Source of the DNA: Arthrobacter alkaliphilus
Lineage (GTDB): Bacteria > Actinomycetota > Actinomycetes > Actinomycetales > Micrococcaceae
NCBI RefSeq assembly: GCF_021483235.1
Contig: NZ_JAKEEC010000009.1
Location: forward strand, 1-64,000
DNA length: 64,000 nucleotides
Direction of reading: 5' to 3'
Program-made: the position numbers and the translations under genes
Notes under the pieces: model-generated
The model's input: the letters and a program-made list of their open reading frames with translations, nothing else
Database searches by the model: none
What the model was told of the DNA's origin: nothing
Shown here: in pieces, positions 40,870 to 49,909 of the stretch
Position numbering within the stretch: the stretch's first letter is position 1
Layout of the letters: each line of letters begins with the position of its first letter

Positions 40870-43389
40870 GTGGCAACCAGCCAAAGGGAACGCGTCAACG
40901 TTGAAGGCCATGAACTGACGCTCACCAACCTGGGCAAGATCCTGTACCCGGAGACCGGCACCACCAAGGCCGAAGTGCTCGAATACTACGCCGCCGTCGC
41001 CCCGTTCCTGATCCCAGCCGCAGCCAACCGGCCGGCCACCCGCAAGCGTTGGGTAAATGGGGTGGGAACCGCAACCCACCCAGGGCAAATGTTCTTCCAG
41101 AAGAACCTGGACCAGTCCACGCCGTCCTGGGTTCCGCGCGTCACCATCCAGCACAGCGACCACAGCAACGACTACCCTCTCGTCAACAACCTTGCCACTC
41201 TGACGTGGCTGGCCCAGATCGCATCCCTGGAAATCCACGTCCCGCAGTGGCAGGTGGACGCCGATGGAACCATGCTGCCCCCTGACCGCCTGGTCCTGGA
41301 CCTTGACCCGGGCCCCGGCACCGGCCTTCCCGAGTGCGTCGAAGTGGCCAAACTGGCGCGCAGCATCCTGCAGGACATGGGCCTGGATCCGGTTCCGGTG
41401 ACCAGTGGCAGCAAGGGGATCCACCTGTACGCCGGACTGGACGGAACCCAAAAATGGGAGCAGGTATCCGCGTTCGCCCATGAATTGGCGCGCTCCCTCG
41501 AGGCCGACCACCGGGATCTCGTGGTCAGCGACATGAAAAAGACCCTCCGCAAGGGCAAGGTCCTGGTGGACTGGAGCCAGAACAGCGGGAACAAGACGAC
41601 CATCGTCCCGTACTCCCTCCGCGGCCGGGCCCACCCCATGGTCGCCGCCCCGAGGACGTGGCGTGAACTCGCCTCCCCCAAGCTCGAGCACTTGGACTTC
41701 ACGGCCGTCATGAAGCGCGTCAAGGAAGGAAAGGACCCTTTCGCCACCGTGGAGGCGGGCGGCCGGTCCGCGCATCCGCCGGCGCCCGGGGACAAAGCCA
41801 CGGGCAAGACGGTGAACCCCCGGCTGGCCACGTACCTGGACAAGCGCGATCCGCGGCGGACGCCCGAACCGTTTCCCGCACCCGCACGTCAGCCCGGTTC
41901 ACGCCCGCCCCAGGACGACGCGGAGCCAAACCCGCCAGGCGGGATCTTCGTCATCCAGGAGCACCATGCCCGTCGCTTCCACCTGGACTTCCGGCTGGAG
42001 CACGACGGCGTCCTGGCGTCCTGGGCGTTGCCCCGTGGCGTCCCGGAAACTCCGGACAAGAACCACCTGGCCGTGCAGACCGAAGACCACCCCATGGAGT
42101 ATGCGGAGTTCGCGGGCGTCATTCCGAAGGGAGAGTACGGTGCCGGGACCGTCAGCATTTGGGACAGCGGCGAGTTCGAATGCGAAAAATGGCGCGACGG
42201 CAAGGAAGTCATCGCCACCCTCACCGGCAAGCCCGGCGGCGGATTGCACGGCACGCGGCGTTTCGCCCTCATCCACACCGGGGAGTCGCCGTCGCAGTGG
42301 CTGATTCACCTCATGAAGGACAAACCGGGCCTGACGGTCCTGAAGTCCCCGACCGCAGAGTCGAACGGGACGCCAAGCCGCGAGTCGAACGGGACCCCCA
42401 GCTACGCGGCCATGCTCGCGACCTCCGGAACCACCGCCGATGTCTCCTCCGGCGATTGGCTGTTTGAGCTCAAGTGGGACGGCTTTCGGGCGATCGTTTC
42501 AGGTTCCGGCGGCAAGATCAGGCTGACCAGCCGCTCCGGGATCGACATGACACCCACCTATCCCGAGCTGGCGGATCCGCGTTACTGGCCTGCCCACGAT
42601 TTTGTGGCAGACGGCGAAATCGTCGCGCTCAGCAAGAACGGCCACCCCAGTTTCGAGCTGCTCCAGAAGCGGATGAACCTCTTCAAACCCGGCGACGTCG
42701 AACGCGCCCGGGCGGCGGTCCCCGTGCAACTCATGGTGTTCGATCTCCTGTACGACGCCGGAGCCCAAGGCGGTGCCGACCTGACCTCCCTTCCGCTCAG
42801 CGAGCGCCGGAAGCGGCTCACCGATTTCCGGGCCGGACTGCCCTCTAAGGGCTCTCCCATCCACATCTCGGAAATTCTGGAACATGACCTCGACGACATC
42901 CTGGCCAGCGCCAGCGAGCTTGGCCTGGAGGGCGTCATGGCCAAGCGCGCGGACAGCAAGTACCAAGCGGGCCGCCGCAGCAGGTCCTGGATCAAGCTCA
43001 AGCTGGAACGCATGCAAGAGGTAGTGGTTGGCGGGTGGCGGCCCGGTTCGGGGGCGAGGCTGGGAACCGTCGGGGCACTGCTTGTCGGGATTCCCGACGG
43101 CGACAAGCTGCGGTATGCGGGCCGCGTGGGCTCGGGATTCAAGGACTGGCAGCTCCGAGACATCCTGAAGCGCCTGCAGGGGATCGATCGCACGGATTCC
43201 CCGTTCCTCGACATACCCGCCGAAGACGCACGCGGCGCGCAGTGGGTTTCTCCCGAGCTCGTGGGAGAAGTGACCTTCGGCGAGTGGACCAGCGGCGGGA
43301 GGATGCGCCACCCGGTATGGCGCGGGTGGCGCCCCGACAAGTCCCCCGAGGACATCGACGCACTAACAGACGGACGACACGCAAAATAA
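40870..43389 (+). CDS. ligD: ATP-dependent DNA ligase LigD (polymerase-phosphoesterase-ligase)
   Basis: 839 residues from GTG. Domain order: PrimPol-type polymerase (~1-290; metal Asp144/Asp146 in LVLDLDPG, SGSKGIHLY), 3'-phosphoesterase (~355-485; QEHHARRFHLDFRLEHDG), linker with SESNGTPS-like repeat (497-511), and adenylating ligase (~525-835; Lys535 in FELKWDGFRAI, WIKLK). Completes non-homologous end joining with Ku. Its last five codons and stop lie inside a long palindrome. Confidence 0.93.
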   Translation: MATSQRERVNVEGHELTLTNLGKILYPETGTTKAEVLEYYAAVAPFLIPAAANRPATRKRWVNGVGTATHPGQMFFQKNLDQSTPSWVPRVTIQHSDHSNDYPLVNNLATLTWLAQIASLEIHVPQWQVDADGTMLPPDRLVLDLDPGPGTGLPECVEVAKLARSILQDMGLDPVPVTSGSKGIHLYAGLDGTQKWEQVSAFAHELARSLEADHRDLVVSDMKKTLRKGKVLVDWSQNSGNKTTIVPYSLRGRAHPMVAAPRTWRELASPKLEHLDFTAVMKRVKEGKDPFATVEAGGRSAHPPAPGDKATGKTVNPRLATYLDKRDPRRTPEPFPAPARQPGSRPPQDDAEPNPPGGIFVIQEHHARRFHLDFRLEHDGVLASWALPRGVPETPDKNHLAVQTEDHPMEYAEFAGVIPKGEYGAGTVSIWDSGEFECEKWRDGKEVIATLTGKPGGGLHGTRRFALIHTGESPSQWLIHLMKDKPGLTVLKSPTAESNGTPSRESNGTPSYAAMLATSGTTADVSSGDWLFELKWDGFRAIVSGSGGKIRLTSRSGIDMTPTYPELADPRYWPAHDFVADGEIVALSKNGHPSFELLQKRMNLFKPGDVERARAAVPVQLMVFDLLYDAGAQGGADLTSLPLSERRKRLTDFRAGLPSKGSPIHISEILEHDLDDILASASELGLEGVMAKRADSKYQAGRRSRSWIKLKLERMQEVVVGGWRPGSGARLGTVGALLVGIPDGDKLRYAGRVGSGFKDWQLRDILKRLQGIDRTDSPFLDIPAEDARGAQWVSPELVGEVTFGEWTSGGRMRHPVWRGWRPDKSPEDIDALTDGRHAK

Positions 43390-43434
43390 CCTACGACACC
43401 GGAATTCCAGTGTCGCAGGGAATTTTGCGTGTCG
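43375..43434. repeat. Long palindrome at the 3' end of ligD
   Basis: Outer arms CGACACGCAAAAT / ATTTTGCGTGTCG (43375-43387, 43422-43434), inner near-palindrome CGACACCGGAATTCCAGTGT (43394-43415 region) centred on GGAATTCC. The two parts are separated by similar AACCTA / AGGGA spacers. Strong hairpin, likely terminator of ligD. The left arm is inside the coding sequence. Confidence 0.7.
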
Positions 43435-43451
43435 CTCGTGAAATATAGGCC

Positions 43452-43712
43452 CTAAGAGGAGTGCGGCATCTGGGGCCGGCTGGTGCGGTGGACCGCGGTA
43501 ACCGCCGCTTGCTGGCCCACTCGGCCGTGGCTGGCGCCGCGGTCCTTGGGGTTATTGATCTTGCCGCTGACGTCCGGCCAAGCCGGTCCTTTGGCCGGTC
43601 CGAGGGCCATCGCCACGGTTGCGGGGGCCGGCATGGGCGCCTTATCCATGGACTCGATCAAGTGGCTGGCTAGCTCGGAGTCGATTTGTTGCTCATCGCG
43701 CTTTGCAAGCAT
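43452..43712 (-). CDS. Small hypothetical protein
   Basis: 86 residues from an ATG with GGAAG four bases before it. N-terminal charged helix (LAKRDEQQIDSELASHLIESMDKA), then Ala/Pro/Gly-rich tail. No membrane segment. Not recognised. Lies convergent to ligD. The 285-nt region upstream holds a possible TAGTCT box for the next gene and nothing else. Confidence 0.4.
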   Translation of the reverse strand: MLAKRDEQQIDSELASHLIESMDKAPMPAPATVAMALGPAKGPAWPDVSGKINNPKDRGASHGRVGQQAAVTAVHRTSRPQMPHSS

Positions 43713-43997
43713 CGTTCTTCCTTTCTGCATTGAAACGAAGGGATTTTTCATCCTAGGTGTGAGCGATCCGCTTGTCTGCAGGATCCGCCAGAGGAGGAAG
43801 CGACGTCCGCTGCGGGACCCTGGGTCTGTTGGAAGAGACAGGAACGGCGCGGAGGCGAGGCCTCAACAGGCGTGGATTTTTTGTCGTTTCAAACTCAGCG
43901 GCGGCCCGCTAGTCTATTCAAAAATCAGTGTTCCCATGTACCCACACTAGGCACCCAGCGCCGTTTTTGCACCCCTCGGCGTCCCGAAAGGCCTCCC

Positions 43998-44828
43998 ATG
44001 TCAGCACCCTCGCTCCAGCCGTCGCATTCCGCCATCACGTCACGGCTCCGTGCTGCCGGCTGCGTCTTCGCCGAGGACGAGGCCGGCCTCCTGATAGCAG
44101 CGGCCGACACTCCAGAGGGGCTCGAGCGTTTGGTCGAACGACGGGTCTCGGGGCAGCCCCTTGAATATCTCCTGGGCTGGGCTGAGTTCCACGGCCAGCA
44201 CATCGCGGTGGACCCGGGCGTCTTCGTCCCCCGGCGCCGCACTGAGTACCTTGTCGAGGAGGCGGCCCGCCTCGCCCGGCCGGGCGCCGTCGTCGTCGAT
44301 CTTTGCTGTGGTTCCGGCGCTGTCGGTGCCGCTTTGGCGGCCGCGGTGGGAGGCATCGAACTTCACGCGGCCGACGTCGACCCCGCGGCGGTCCGCTGCG
44401 CCCGCCGGAACCTCGGCCCGGTTGGCGGCCAGGTCCATGAAGGCGATCTGTACTCGGCGCTGCCGGACTCTCTTCGCGGCCGGGTTGACCTCTTGGTGGC
44501 GAACGCTCCGTACGTGCCCACGCACTCGATCGGGATGATGCCGCCGGAGGCCCGGCTCCATGAACCGCGGGTGGCGCTCGACGGCGGCGCGGACGGTTTG
44601 GACGTGCAGCGCAAGATCGCCGGGGAGGCTTCGTTGTGGCTGGCTCCCGGGGGCCGGCTCCTGATCGAAACGAGCGTCCGGCAGGCCCCGACGACGGCGG
44701 CCCTGCTCGAGGACGCCGGGCTGACCGCCCGGATATGTCAGTCCGAGGAATTCGATGCCACCGTGGTGCTGGGAAGTCGCGAAAAGACCGCCGAAAATGA
44801 TCAGCCAACTGACTTTTCCGGCCACTAA
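43998..44828 (+). CDS. HemK/PrmC-like protein-(glutamine-N5) methyltransferase
   Basis: 276 residues. PrmC-family N-terminal helical part (SGQPLEYLLGWAEFHG) and class I fold: GVFVPRRRTEYLVEEA, VVDLCCGSGAVGAALAA, LHAADVDPAAVRCARRNL. The substrate motif reads NAPY in LLVANAPYVPT rather than the usual NPPY. This variant is typical of an actinobacterial PrmC-related paralogue of unknown target, so it may not be the release-factor methyltransferase. ATG with GAAAGG upstream. Confidence 0.8.
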   Translation: MSAPSLQPSHSAITSRLRAAGCVFAEDEAGLLIAAADTPEGLERLVERRVSGQPLEYLLGWAEFHGQHIAVDPGVFVPRRRTEYLVEEAARLARPGAVVVDLCCGSGAVGAALAAAVGGIELHAADVDPAAVRCARRNLGPVGGQVHEGDLYSALPDSLRGRVDLLVANAPYVPTHSIGMMPPEARLHEPRVALDGGADGLDVQRKIAGEASLWLAPGGRLLIETSVRQAPTTAALLEDAGLTARICQSEEFDATVVLGSREKTAENDQPTDFSGH

Positions 44829-45054
44829 ATAAGACAACTTGGTCACACACCCTCGAGGCGCCCAAAAATCCGCGTGATTCCGGGGCTGAACTGGGCAAAT
44901 AGATGTCAGGCATTTGGGCCCAAAAGCGCCCGGAACGGCCCCGGACCCCGGGAGCCAACTCAAAGATTCGGCGAATCTCGCGTAAAATCTAAACCCTGTC
45001 CGGAGCGGAGCAGCTCTATGTCCCAAGCAAATGATCTCCCTAGGAGAAACACAA

Positions 45055-46641
45055 ATGCCCACAGACCGAAGCATCACCGACTCTTCAGCAGGCGCTAGGA
45101 ACGCCGCTGCAAGCAGCAAGACCGCACCTCGCGGTGCCTCAAAATTGAAACTTCCAACACGCCGTCGACTCAAGGTATCCGACGTCAACGTGGTGGACCA
45201 GCCAACGCTGAAAAAAGCACTCGGCGGCACGATCGTCGGCAACACCATGGAATGGTACGACGTTGGAGTGTTCGGCTACCTCATCACCACCATGGGGCCC
45301 GTCTTCCTGCCCGAGGCCGACAAGTCCGTGCAGACACTCTTCCTGCTGGGAACGTTCGCCGCAACGTTCGTGGCACGCCCCCTCGGAGGCATAGTCTTCG
45401 GATGGTTGGGCGATAAGGTGGGCCGCCAAAAAGTGCTCGCCACAACGCTCTTGCTGATGGCGGCAAGCACCTTCGCCGTCGGACTCCTGCCTGGTTATGC
45501 GCAGATCGGCATCATGGCCGCCGCGCTGCTTGTCATCCTCAAACTCATCCAGGGTTTCTCGACCGGCGGCGAGTATGCCGGCGCCACGACGTTCGTGAGC
45601 GAATACGCTCCGGACAAGCGCCGCGGGTTCTTCGCGAGCTTCCTGGACATGGGCTCCTACATCGGCTTCGCCTTGGGCGCGGCCCTCGTGTCCGTCCTGC
45701 AGCTCACCATCGGCCAATCGGCCATGGAGGACTGGGGCTGGCGACTGCCGTTCCTCATCGCGGGTCCGCTCGGGGTCATCGCCGTATACTTCCGTAGCAA
45801 GATCGAGGAATCGCCGCAGTTCCAAGCCACTTTGGATGCCCAGGAGGCCCTCGTCGCCGACGCCGAAGCGGGCGACGCCGCAGTGGCCAAGGGCCCGATC
45901 GGGATCGTCAAGGCATACTGGCGCCAGATCATCCTCGCCATGATCCTTGCCGCAGCCGCCAACACGGTTGGCTACATGCTGACATCCTACATGCCCACCT
46001 ACCTGACCGAGTCCAAGGGCTACGACCCCGTTCACGGCACCCTGCTGACCATCCCCGTGTTGGTCGTCATGGCAGTCTGCATCCCGCTGACGGGCAAGCT
46101 CTCGGACCGGATCGGCCGCCGCCCCGTATTGTGGATCGGCGCCATCAGCACCGTCCTGTTCGCCGTTCCGGCCTTCCTCCTGATGGGCATCGGCGAAGTC
46201 TGGTCCACTCTTGCCGGCCTCGCCCTGATCGCCTTCCCCGTCACGTTCTACGTGGCAAACCTCGCCTCCGCGCTCCCGGCGCTGTTCCCGACGTCGAGCC
46301 GATACGGGGGAATGGGCATCGCCTACAACTTCTCCGTCGCGATCTTCGGCGGCACCACGCCGTTCATTGTCGCTGCTTTGATCCAGGGAACCGGCAACGA
46401 CATGATGCCCGCGTATTACCTCATGGGCACGTCCGTCGTAGGTGCGATCGCCATCTACTTCCTGCGCGAATCCGCACAGCGCCCGCTTCCGGGCTCCATG
46501 CCGAGCGTGGACACCCCGGCCGAGGCCCGTGAGCTCGTGGCAACCCAGGACACCAACCCGTTGATCGACCTGGACGAAATGCCGTTCGACGACGGCACCC
46601 TCGCAGGGGCCGGCCCGGACCGGGATCCCGTTCCCGCCTAG
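45055..46641 (+). CDS. MHS-family MFS transporter, ProP-like (proline/betaine type)
   Basis: 528 residues, 12 membrane segments, start ATG with TAGGAGA seven bases upstream. Hallmarks: GGTIVGNTMEWYDVGVFGYL, FVARPLGGIVFGWLGDKVGR, LIQGFSTGGEYAGATTFVSEYAP, GSYIGFALG. Closest in pattern to ProP-type osmoprotectant/proline symporters. Extra ~55-residue N-terminal and ~50-residue acidic C-terminal tails are cytoplasmic and could be regulatory. Substrate inferred from family only. Confidence 0.8.
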   Translation: MPTDRSITDSSAGARNAAASSKTAPRGASKLKLPTRRRLKVSDVNVVDQPTLKKALGGTIVGNTMEWYDVGVFGYLITTMGPVFLPEADKSVQTLFLLGTFAATFVARPLGGIVFGWLGDKVGRQKVLATTLLLMAASTFAVGLLPGYAQIGIMAAALLVILKLIQGFSTGGEYAGATTFVSEYAPDKRRGFFASFLDMGSYIGFALGAALVSVLQLTIGQSAMEDWGWRLPFLIAGPLGVIAVYFRSKIEESPQFQATLDAQEALVADAEAGDAAVAKGPIGIVKAYWRQIILAMILAAAANTVGYMLTSYMPTYLTESKGYDPVHGTLLTIPVLVVMAVCIPLTGKLSDRIGRRPVLWIGAISTVLFAVPAFLLMGIGEVWSTLAGLALIAFPVTFYVANLASALPALFPTSSRYGGMGIAYNFSVAIFGGTTPFIVAALIQGTGNDMMPAYYLMGTSVVGAIAIYFLRESAQRPLPGSMPSVDTPAEARELVATQDTNPLIDLDEMPFDDGTLAGAGPDRDPVPA

Positions 46642-46651
46642 GCCGTCACCA

Positions 46652-46701
46652 AGCAAGGCTGGTTGTTTGTAGCGATCTTGCTACGAACAACCAGCCTTGC
46701 T
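46652..46701. terminator. Long hairpin behind the ProP-like gene
   Basis: 22-bp arms (46652-46673 and 46680-46701), AGCAAGGCTGGTTGTT... paired with ...AACAACCAGCCTTGCT, one mismatch, loop GATCTT. Ends about 30 nt before the stop of the convergent secreted-protein gene, so it can terminate both. Confidence 0.7.
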
Positions 46702-46730
46702 GCCGTTTAAGCCCTTGCTGGCGTTAAGCG

Positions 46731-47222
46731 TTAGGCCTTGCGGTCGGCTTTCTGGTCCTGCATCCGCTTTGCCTGCGCCTGGATCCTCGGACCATATCCG
46801 CCGTCCAGCGCGGTGTCCCTGATGTGGAGTGCCTTCGCCACCCGGTCCCCTTCCGGTGCATCTTTCAACGCTTTCAGGTCCGCCTGGAGCGCGGCTGGGA
46901 GCTTTTCGGCCAGTTCCGGATGCTTGTCCAGGATGATCGTTGCGATTTTGGCGGCGTGTTCGCCGTAGTTCGGCTTGCTGCTGTCACCGTTCACGAAGAA
47001 GCGCATGGCCGCCGCCAGCGGATGCCGCGCGCGGGCCGTCGCGTCGGGCTGGGAGGTGGCGGCCGCCGTCGCGCTCGTGCTGCTTGAGGTAGCCGCGTTG
47101 GCGGCGATCGCGCCGCCGCCCAAGAGGAGGCCGGCTGCCAAGAAGCCGACGACGACGGTGCGGGCCTTGGTGCGCTTGCGGCCTTCAGCGGGGGTAGTGG
47201 AGTTCGGGGTGCTGTTGTTCAC
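46731..47222 (-). CDS. Exported hypothetical protein divergent from the two-component system
   Basis: 163 residues from GTG with AAGGA upstream. Polar N-terminus (~20 residues), one membrane/signal helix (TVVVGFLAAGLLLGGGAIAANA, cleavage near ANA), Ser/Thr/Ala linker, then a helical charged domain (AAAMRFFVNGD ... HPELAEKLPAALQADLKAL ... IRDTALDGGYG). Not recognised. Its position opposite a sensor/regulator pair suggests it is a target or accessory of that system. Confidence 0.65.
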   Translation of the reverse strand: MNNSTPNSTTPAEGRKRTKARTVVVGFLAAGLLLGGGAIAANAATSSSTSATAAATSQPDATARARHPLAAAMRFFVNGDSSKPNYGEHAAKIATIILDKHPELAEKLPAALQADLKALKDAPEGDRVAKALHIRDTALDGGYGPRIQAQAKRMQDQKADRKA

Positions 47223-47389
47223 GTCCGTGTCCTTCGTTCCGGCCGGGGGTCGGTCCTCCGGCTCTCTTCACCACACTCTGGTCCGGCCGCATGAACTGAC
47301 TGTTCGGCCAATGTTCGAGGAATGTAAGACTGTCCGCCGGGGCCTGTGCGGGCGCTCCAAGGGCTCGATGCATGCTGTTGAATGGACGC

Positions 47390-48097
47390 ATGGAAGACAG
47401 CCGCGGATTGGTGCTTATTGCCGAGGATGAACGGGCAATTGCCGATATCCAGCGCCTCTACCTGGCCCGCGCAGGGTTCGGTGTACACGTGGAGCGGGAC
47501 GGTGTATCCGCGCTGGCGCAGATCAGGCGGCTCAAACCGGTCGCAGTAGTCCTGGACGTCGGGCTACCCGGATTGGACGGGATCGAGCTGTGCCGGCAAC
47601 TGCGGCAGGCAGAGGACTGGACACCGGTCCTGTTCGTCACTGCTCGCGACGAGGAAGTGGACCGCGTCCTTGGACTGGAATTGGGCGCGGACGACTACCT
47701 CACCAAGCCGTTTTCGCCCTCCGAACTGGTGGCCCGGGTCAAGGCCGTCCTGCGCCGGACGGATGGGACCCCACGTTCCAAACCGCTCGTGCTCGGCAGC
47801 GTGGAACTGGATCCGCTGAACCGAACCGCTCGCGCGGGCGCCGAAGAAATTACCCTGACAGCCACCGAATTCGATCTCCTCGCCTATCTCATGGCCCAGC
47901 CCGGCCGCGTCTTTTCCCGGGAACAACTCCTTTCCGCCGTGTGGGGGCAGGCCAGCTATGCTGCCGGACGGACAGTGGATGTGCACATCGCGCAGCTCCG
48001 TGCAAAGCTCGGCGAGCACTCCCCCATCGTCACGAGCCGCGGCGTCGGCTACTCGGCCGTCGCCGGGAACCGCTCCAGAGCCCGGGACGCCACGTGA
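47390..48097 (+). CDS. OmpR/PhoB-family response regulator
   Basis: 235 residues. Receiver domain (LVLIAEDERAIADIQRLYL; phosphorylated Asp56 in VVLDVGLPGLDG; Lys in YLTKPFSPSEL) and winged-helix DNA-binding domain (LTATEFDLLAYLMAQPGRVFSREQLLSAVWG, RTVDVHIAQLRAKLG). A second ATG six codons upstream has AAGGG in front and is an alternative start. Its stop overlaps the kinase start (GTGA). Confidence 0.88.
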   Translation: MEDSRGLVLIAEDERAIADIQRLYLARAGFGVHVERDGVSALAQIRRLKPVAVVLDVGLPGLDGIELCRQLRQAEDWTPVLFVTARDEEVDRVLGLELGADDYLTKPFSPSELVARVKAVLRRTDGTPRSKPLVLGSVELDPLNRTARAGAEEITLTATEFDLLAYLMAQPGRVFSREQLLSAVWGQASYAAGRTVDVHIAQLRAKLGEHSPIVTSRGVGYSAVAGNRSRARDAT

Positions 48098-49461
48098 GGC
48101 GCTGGTTCGGCACACTGGCTGGCCGCACGACGGCGGTGATCGCCGCCGTCGCGACCGTCGCCGTCGTGCTTGCCGGCCTTCTGGCGGCGCAATTGGTCAA
48201 CGCCACAGCGGTGGACGAAGCCAAGAAGTACCTTGCTGTCGAAGCCGATTCCTTGGTCAAGCAGTCGAGCCTGGGGAACCTGCAGGACCTGCGCGCGGAC
48301 CTGCTCACGCACGGTGCGAGGCTCGCGCAGATCAGCGCCGATGGCCGCGTGATAGGCGGCGGGGCAAGGCTTGTGGATGCGAAGACCGTCTCGGAGGTAT
48401 TGGCGGGACGGTCTGTATCGACGTCGGTGAACGGTCCGCAGAACACCGTTGTCCTCGAGGGCCGGCCCTTGGCGTCCGGCGGTGGAGTGGTCCTGGCACA
48501 GCCCGTGTCGGAAATCCGCGCGGCCGCCGCTCCGCTGCTGAGCCGCATGCTGATTGCCCTCGCGGTGTGCCTCGTGTTCGCCATCGTGGCGGGCGGCCTG
48601 TTGGCGCAGTGGTTGAGCCGGCCCTTGGTGCGCACGGCACTTTCGGCCCATCGGCTCGCGGCCGGGGAGCGGTCCGTTGCTGTGGAGCCGGGCGGTCCGG
48701 CCGAAGTGGTCGCGGTTTCGGAGGCGCTGGCGGCGCTCGACGCGGCGCTCCGGACCAGTGAGGGCCGCCAACGCGAGTTCCTTCTCTCCATTTCGCACGA
48801 AATCCGGACGCCCCTGACGGCGCTGCGCGGCTACGCCGAAGCGCTTGCCGACGGCGTGGTGAGCGGCGACGACGTCAGCGGAGTCGGGCGGACGCTCGTT
48901 GCTGAAACCAACCGCTTGGACCGTTTTGTCCGCGATCTCCTGGAATTGGCGCGGCTGGAGTCCGACGATTTCCGCCTGGAAGTGCAGTCCGTGGACGCGT
49001 CATTGATCCTGCGCGAGAGTTGGCAGGCCTGGCAGGCAGTCTGCGTCCAGAACGGGATTGCGGGCCGGCTCGAACTTCCTTCCGGGCCGTTGCCGGTCAG
49101 CTGCGACGGCCAGCGGCTTCGCCAAGTGGTGGACGGACTGCTGGAAAACGCGCTGCGCGTGACACCTGAATACGCTCCCGTTGTGCTCGCTGCCGACCGT
49201 TCCGGCAACGTACTCACCGTTGAAGTGCGCGACGGCGGCCCTGGCCTCACGGAGGCGGACGCCGCCGTCGCTTTTGAACGCGGTGCGCTCTTTGCCAGAT
49301 ACAGCGGGGAACGGCCAGTGGGAAGCGGACTGGGTTTGTCCATTGCGGCAAGGATCGTGGAGCGGATGGGTGGCCGCATCAGCGTGCGCGCGGCGCCGGA
49401 GGGTGGCGCGGCATTTGTCGTGGAGTTGCCCGGCATTCCCGCGGGCGCCCCGCAAACGTAG
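48094..49461 (+). CDS. Membrane sensor histidine kinase
   Basis: 455 residues. Two membrane helices (~13-33 and ~150-172) bracket a ~115-residue extracytoplasmic sensor of CHASE-like character; HAMP linker (~173-225); phosphoacceptor His235 in LSISHEIRTPLTALRGYAE; ATPase with ENALRVTPE (N box), VRDGGPG (G1) and GSGLGLSIAARIV (G2). Partner of the preceding regulator, coupled by a four-base overlap. Signal unknown. Confidence 0.88.
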   Translation: MRRWFGTLAGRTTAVIAAVATVAVVLAGLLAAQLVNATAVDEAKKYLAVEADSLVKQSSLGNLQDLRADLLTHGARLAQISADGRVIGGGARLVDAKTVSEVLAGRSVSTSVNGPQNTVVLEGRPLASGGGVVLAQPVSEIRAAAAPLLSRMLIALAVCLVFAIVAGGLLAQWLSRPLVRTALSAHRLAAGERSVAVEPGGPAEVVAVSEALAALDAALRTSEGRQREFLLSISHEIRTPLTALRGYAEALADGVVSGDDVSGVGRTLVAETNRLDRFVRDLLELARLESDDFRLEVQSVDASLILRESWQAWQAVCVQNGIAGRLELPSGPLPVSCDGQRLRQVVDGLLENALRVTPEYAPVVLAADRSGNVLTVEVRDGGPGLTEADAAVAFERGALFARYSGERPVGSGLGLSIAARIVERMGGRISVRAAPEGGAAFVVELPGIPAGAPQT

Positions 49462-49464
49462 ACT
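49459..49464 (+). promoter_or_regulatory. -10 box of a probable leaderless promoter (VOC gene)
   Basis: TAGACT, overlapping the kinase stop codon and ending six bases before the ATG of the VOC gene; no ribosome site intervenes. Confidence 0.4.
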
Positions 49465-49470
49465 CTGCGC

Positions 49471-49872
49471 ATGGCTGATGTTCCGGTGGGCTCGCTGCAC
49501 CACGTAGAAATTTGGGTGCCCCACATCAGCCGCGCGAAGGAAGAGTGGGGCTGGTTGCTGGCCCAACTGGGCTACGAACCATTCCAGGAGTGGGCCGAGG
49601 GCTGCAGCTGGAAACTCGGAGGGACGTACATCGTGGTCGAACAGTCCACGGCCCTCACGGGAAGCACGCACCGCAGGACCGAACCCGGCCTCAACCACCT
49701 TGCCTTCCATGCCGGCACGAGCGAGAACGTGGACCGGCTCCGCGAACTCGGCGCCGACTCAGGCTGGTATGAGATGTTCGAAAGCAAATATCCCCACGCC
49801 GGCAGCCCCGACCACTACGCGGCCTATCTGGTGAATACGGACGGCTACGAGGTGGAGCTGGTGGCGGGCTAG
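49471..49872 (+). CDS. VOC-superfamily protein (glyoxalase/dioxygenase fold)
   Basis: 133 residues. Conserved metal-binding pattern LHHVEIWVPHI at the N-terminus (His), LNHLAFHAG in the middle and YLVNTDGYEVELVAG at the end (Glu), with KYPHAGSPDHYAAY before it. Small cytosolic metalloprotein of unknown substrate. Gene follows the two-component system closely but seems to have its own leaderless promoter. Confidence 0.75.
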   Translation: MADVPVGSLHHVEIWVPHISRAKEEWGWLLAQLGYEPFQEWAEGCSWKLGGTYIVVEQSTALTGSTHRRTEPGLNHLAFHAGTSENVDRLRELGADSGWYEMFESKYPHAGSPDHYAAYLVNTDGYEVELVAG

Positions 49873-49909
49873 GCGAGCGAACCGTAGGGGCGCGGAAGCA
49901 GGCTGCTGC

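Noticed and set aside
39263..40918. 551-residue rightward frame through the repeat array and over ku
   Set aside because: It consists of translated repeats (MSTPRFQQGTCP-like) and the antisense of ku; it has no ribosome site and no plausible protein features.
45139..46656. 505-residue leftward frame opposite the ProP-like transporter
   Set aside because: Antisense shadow without family features.
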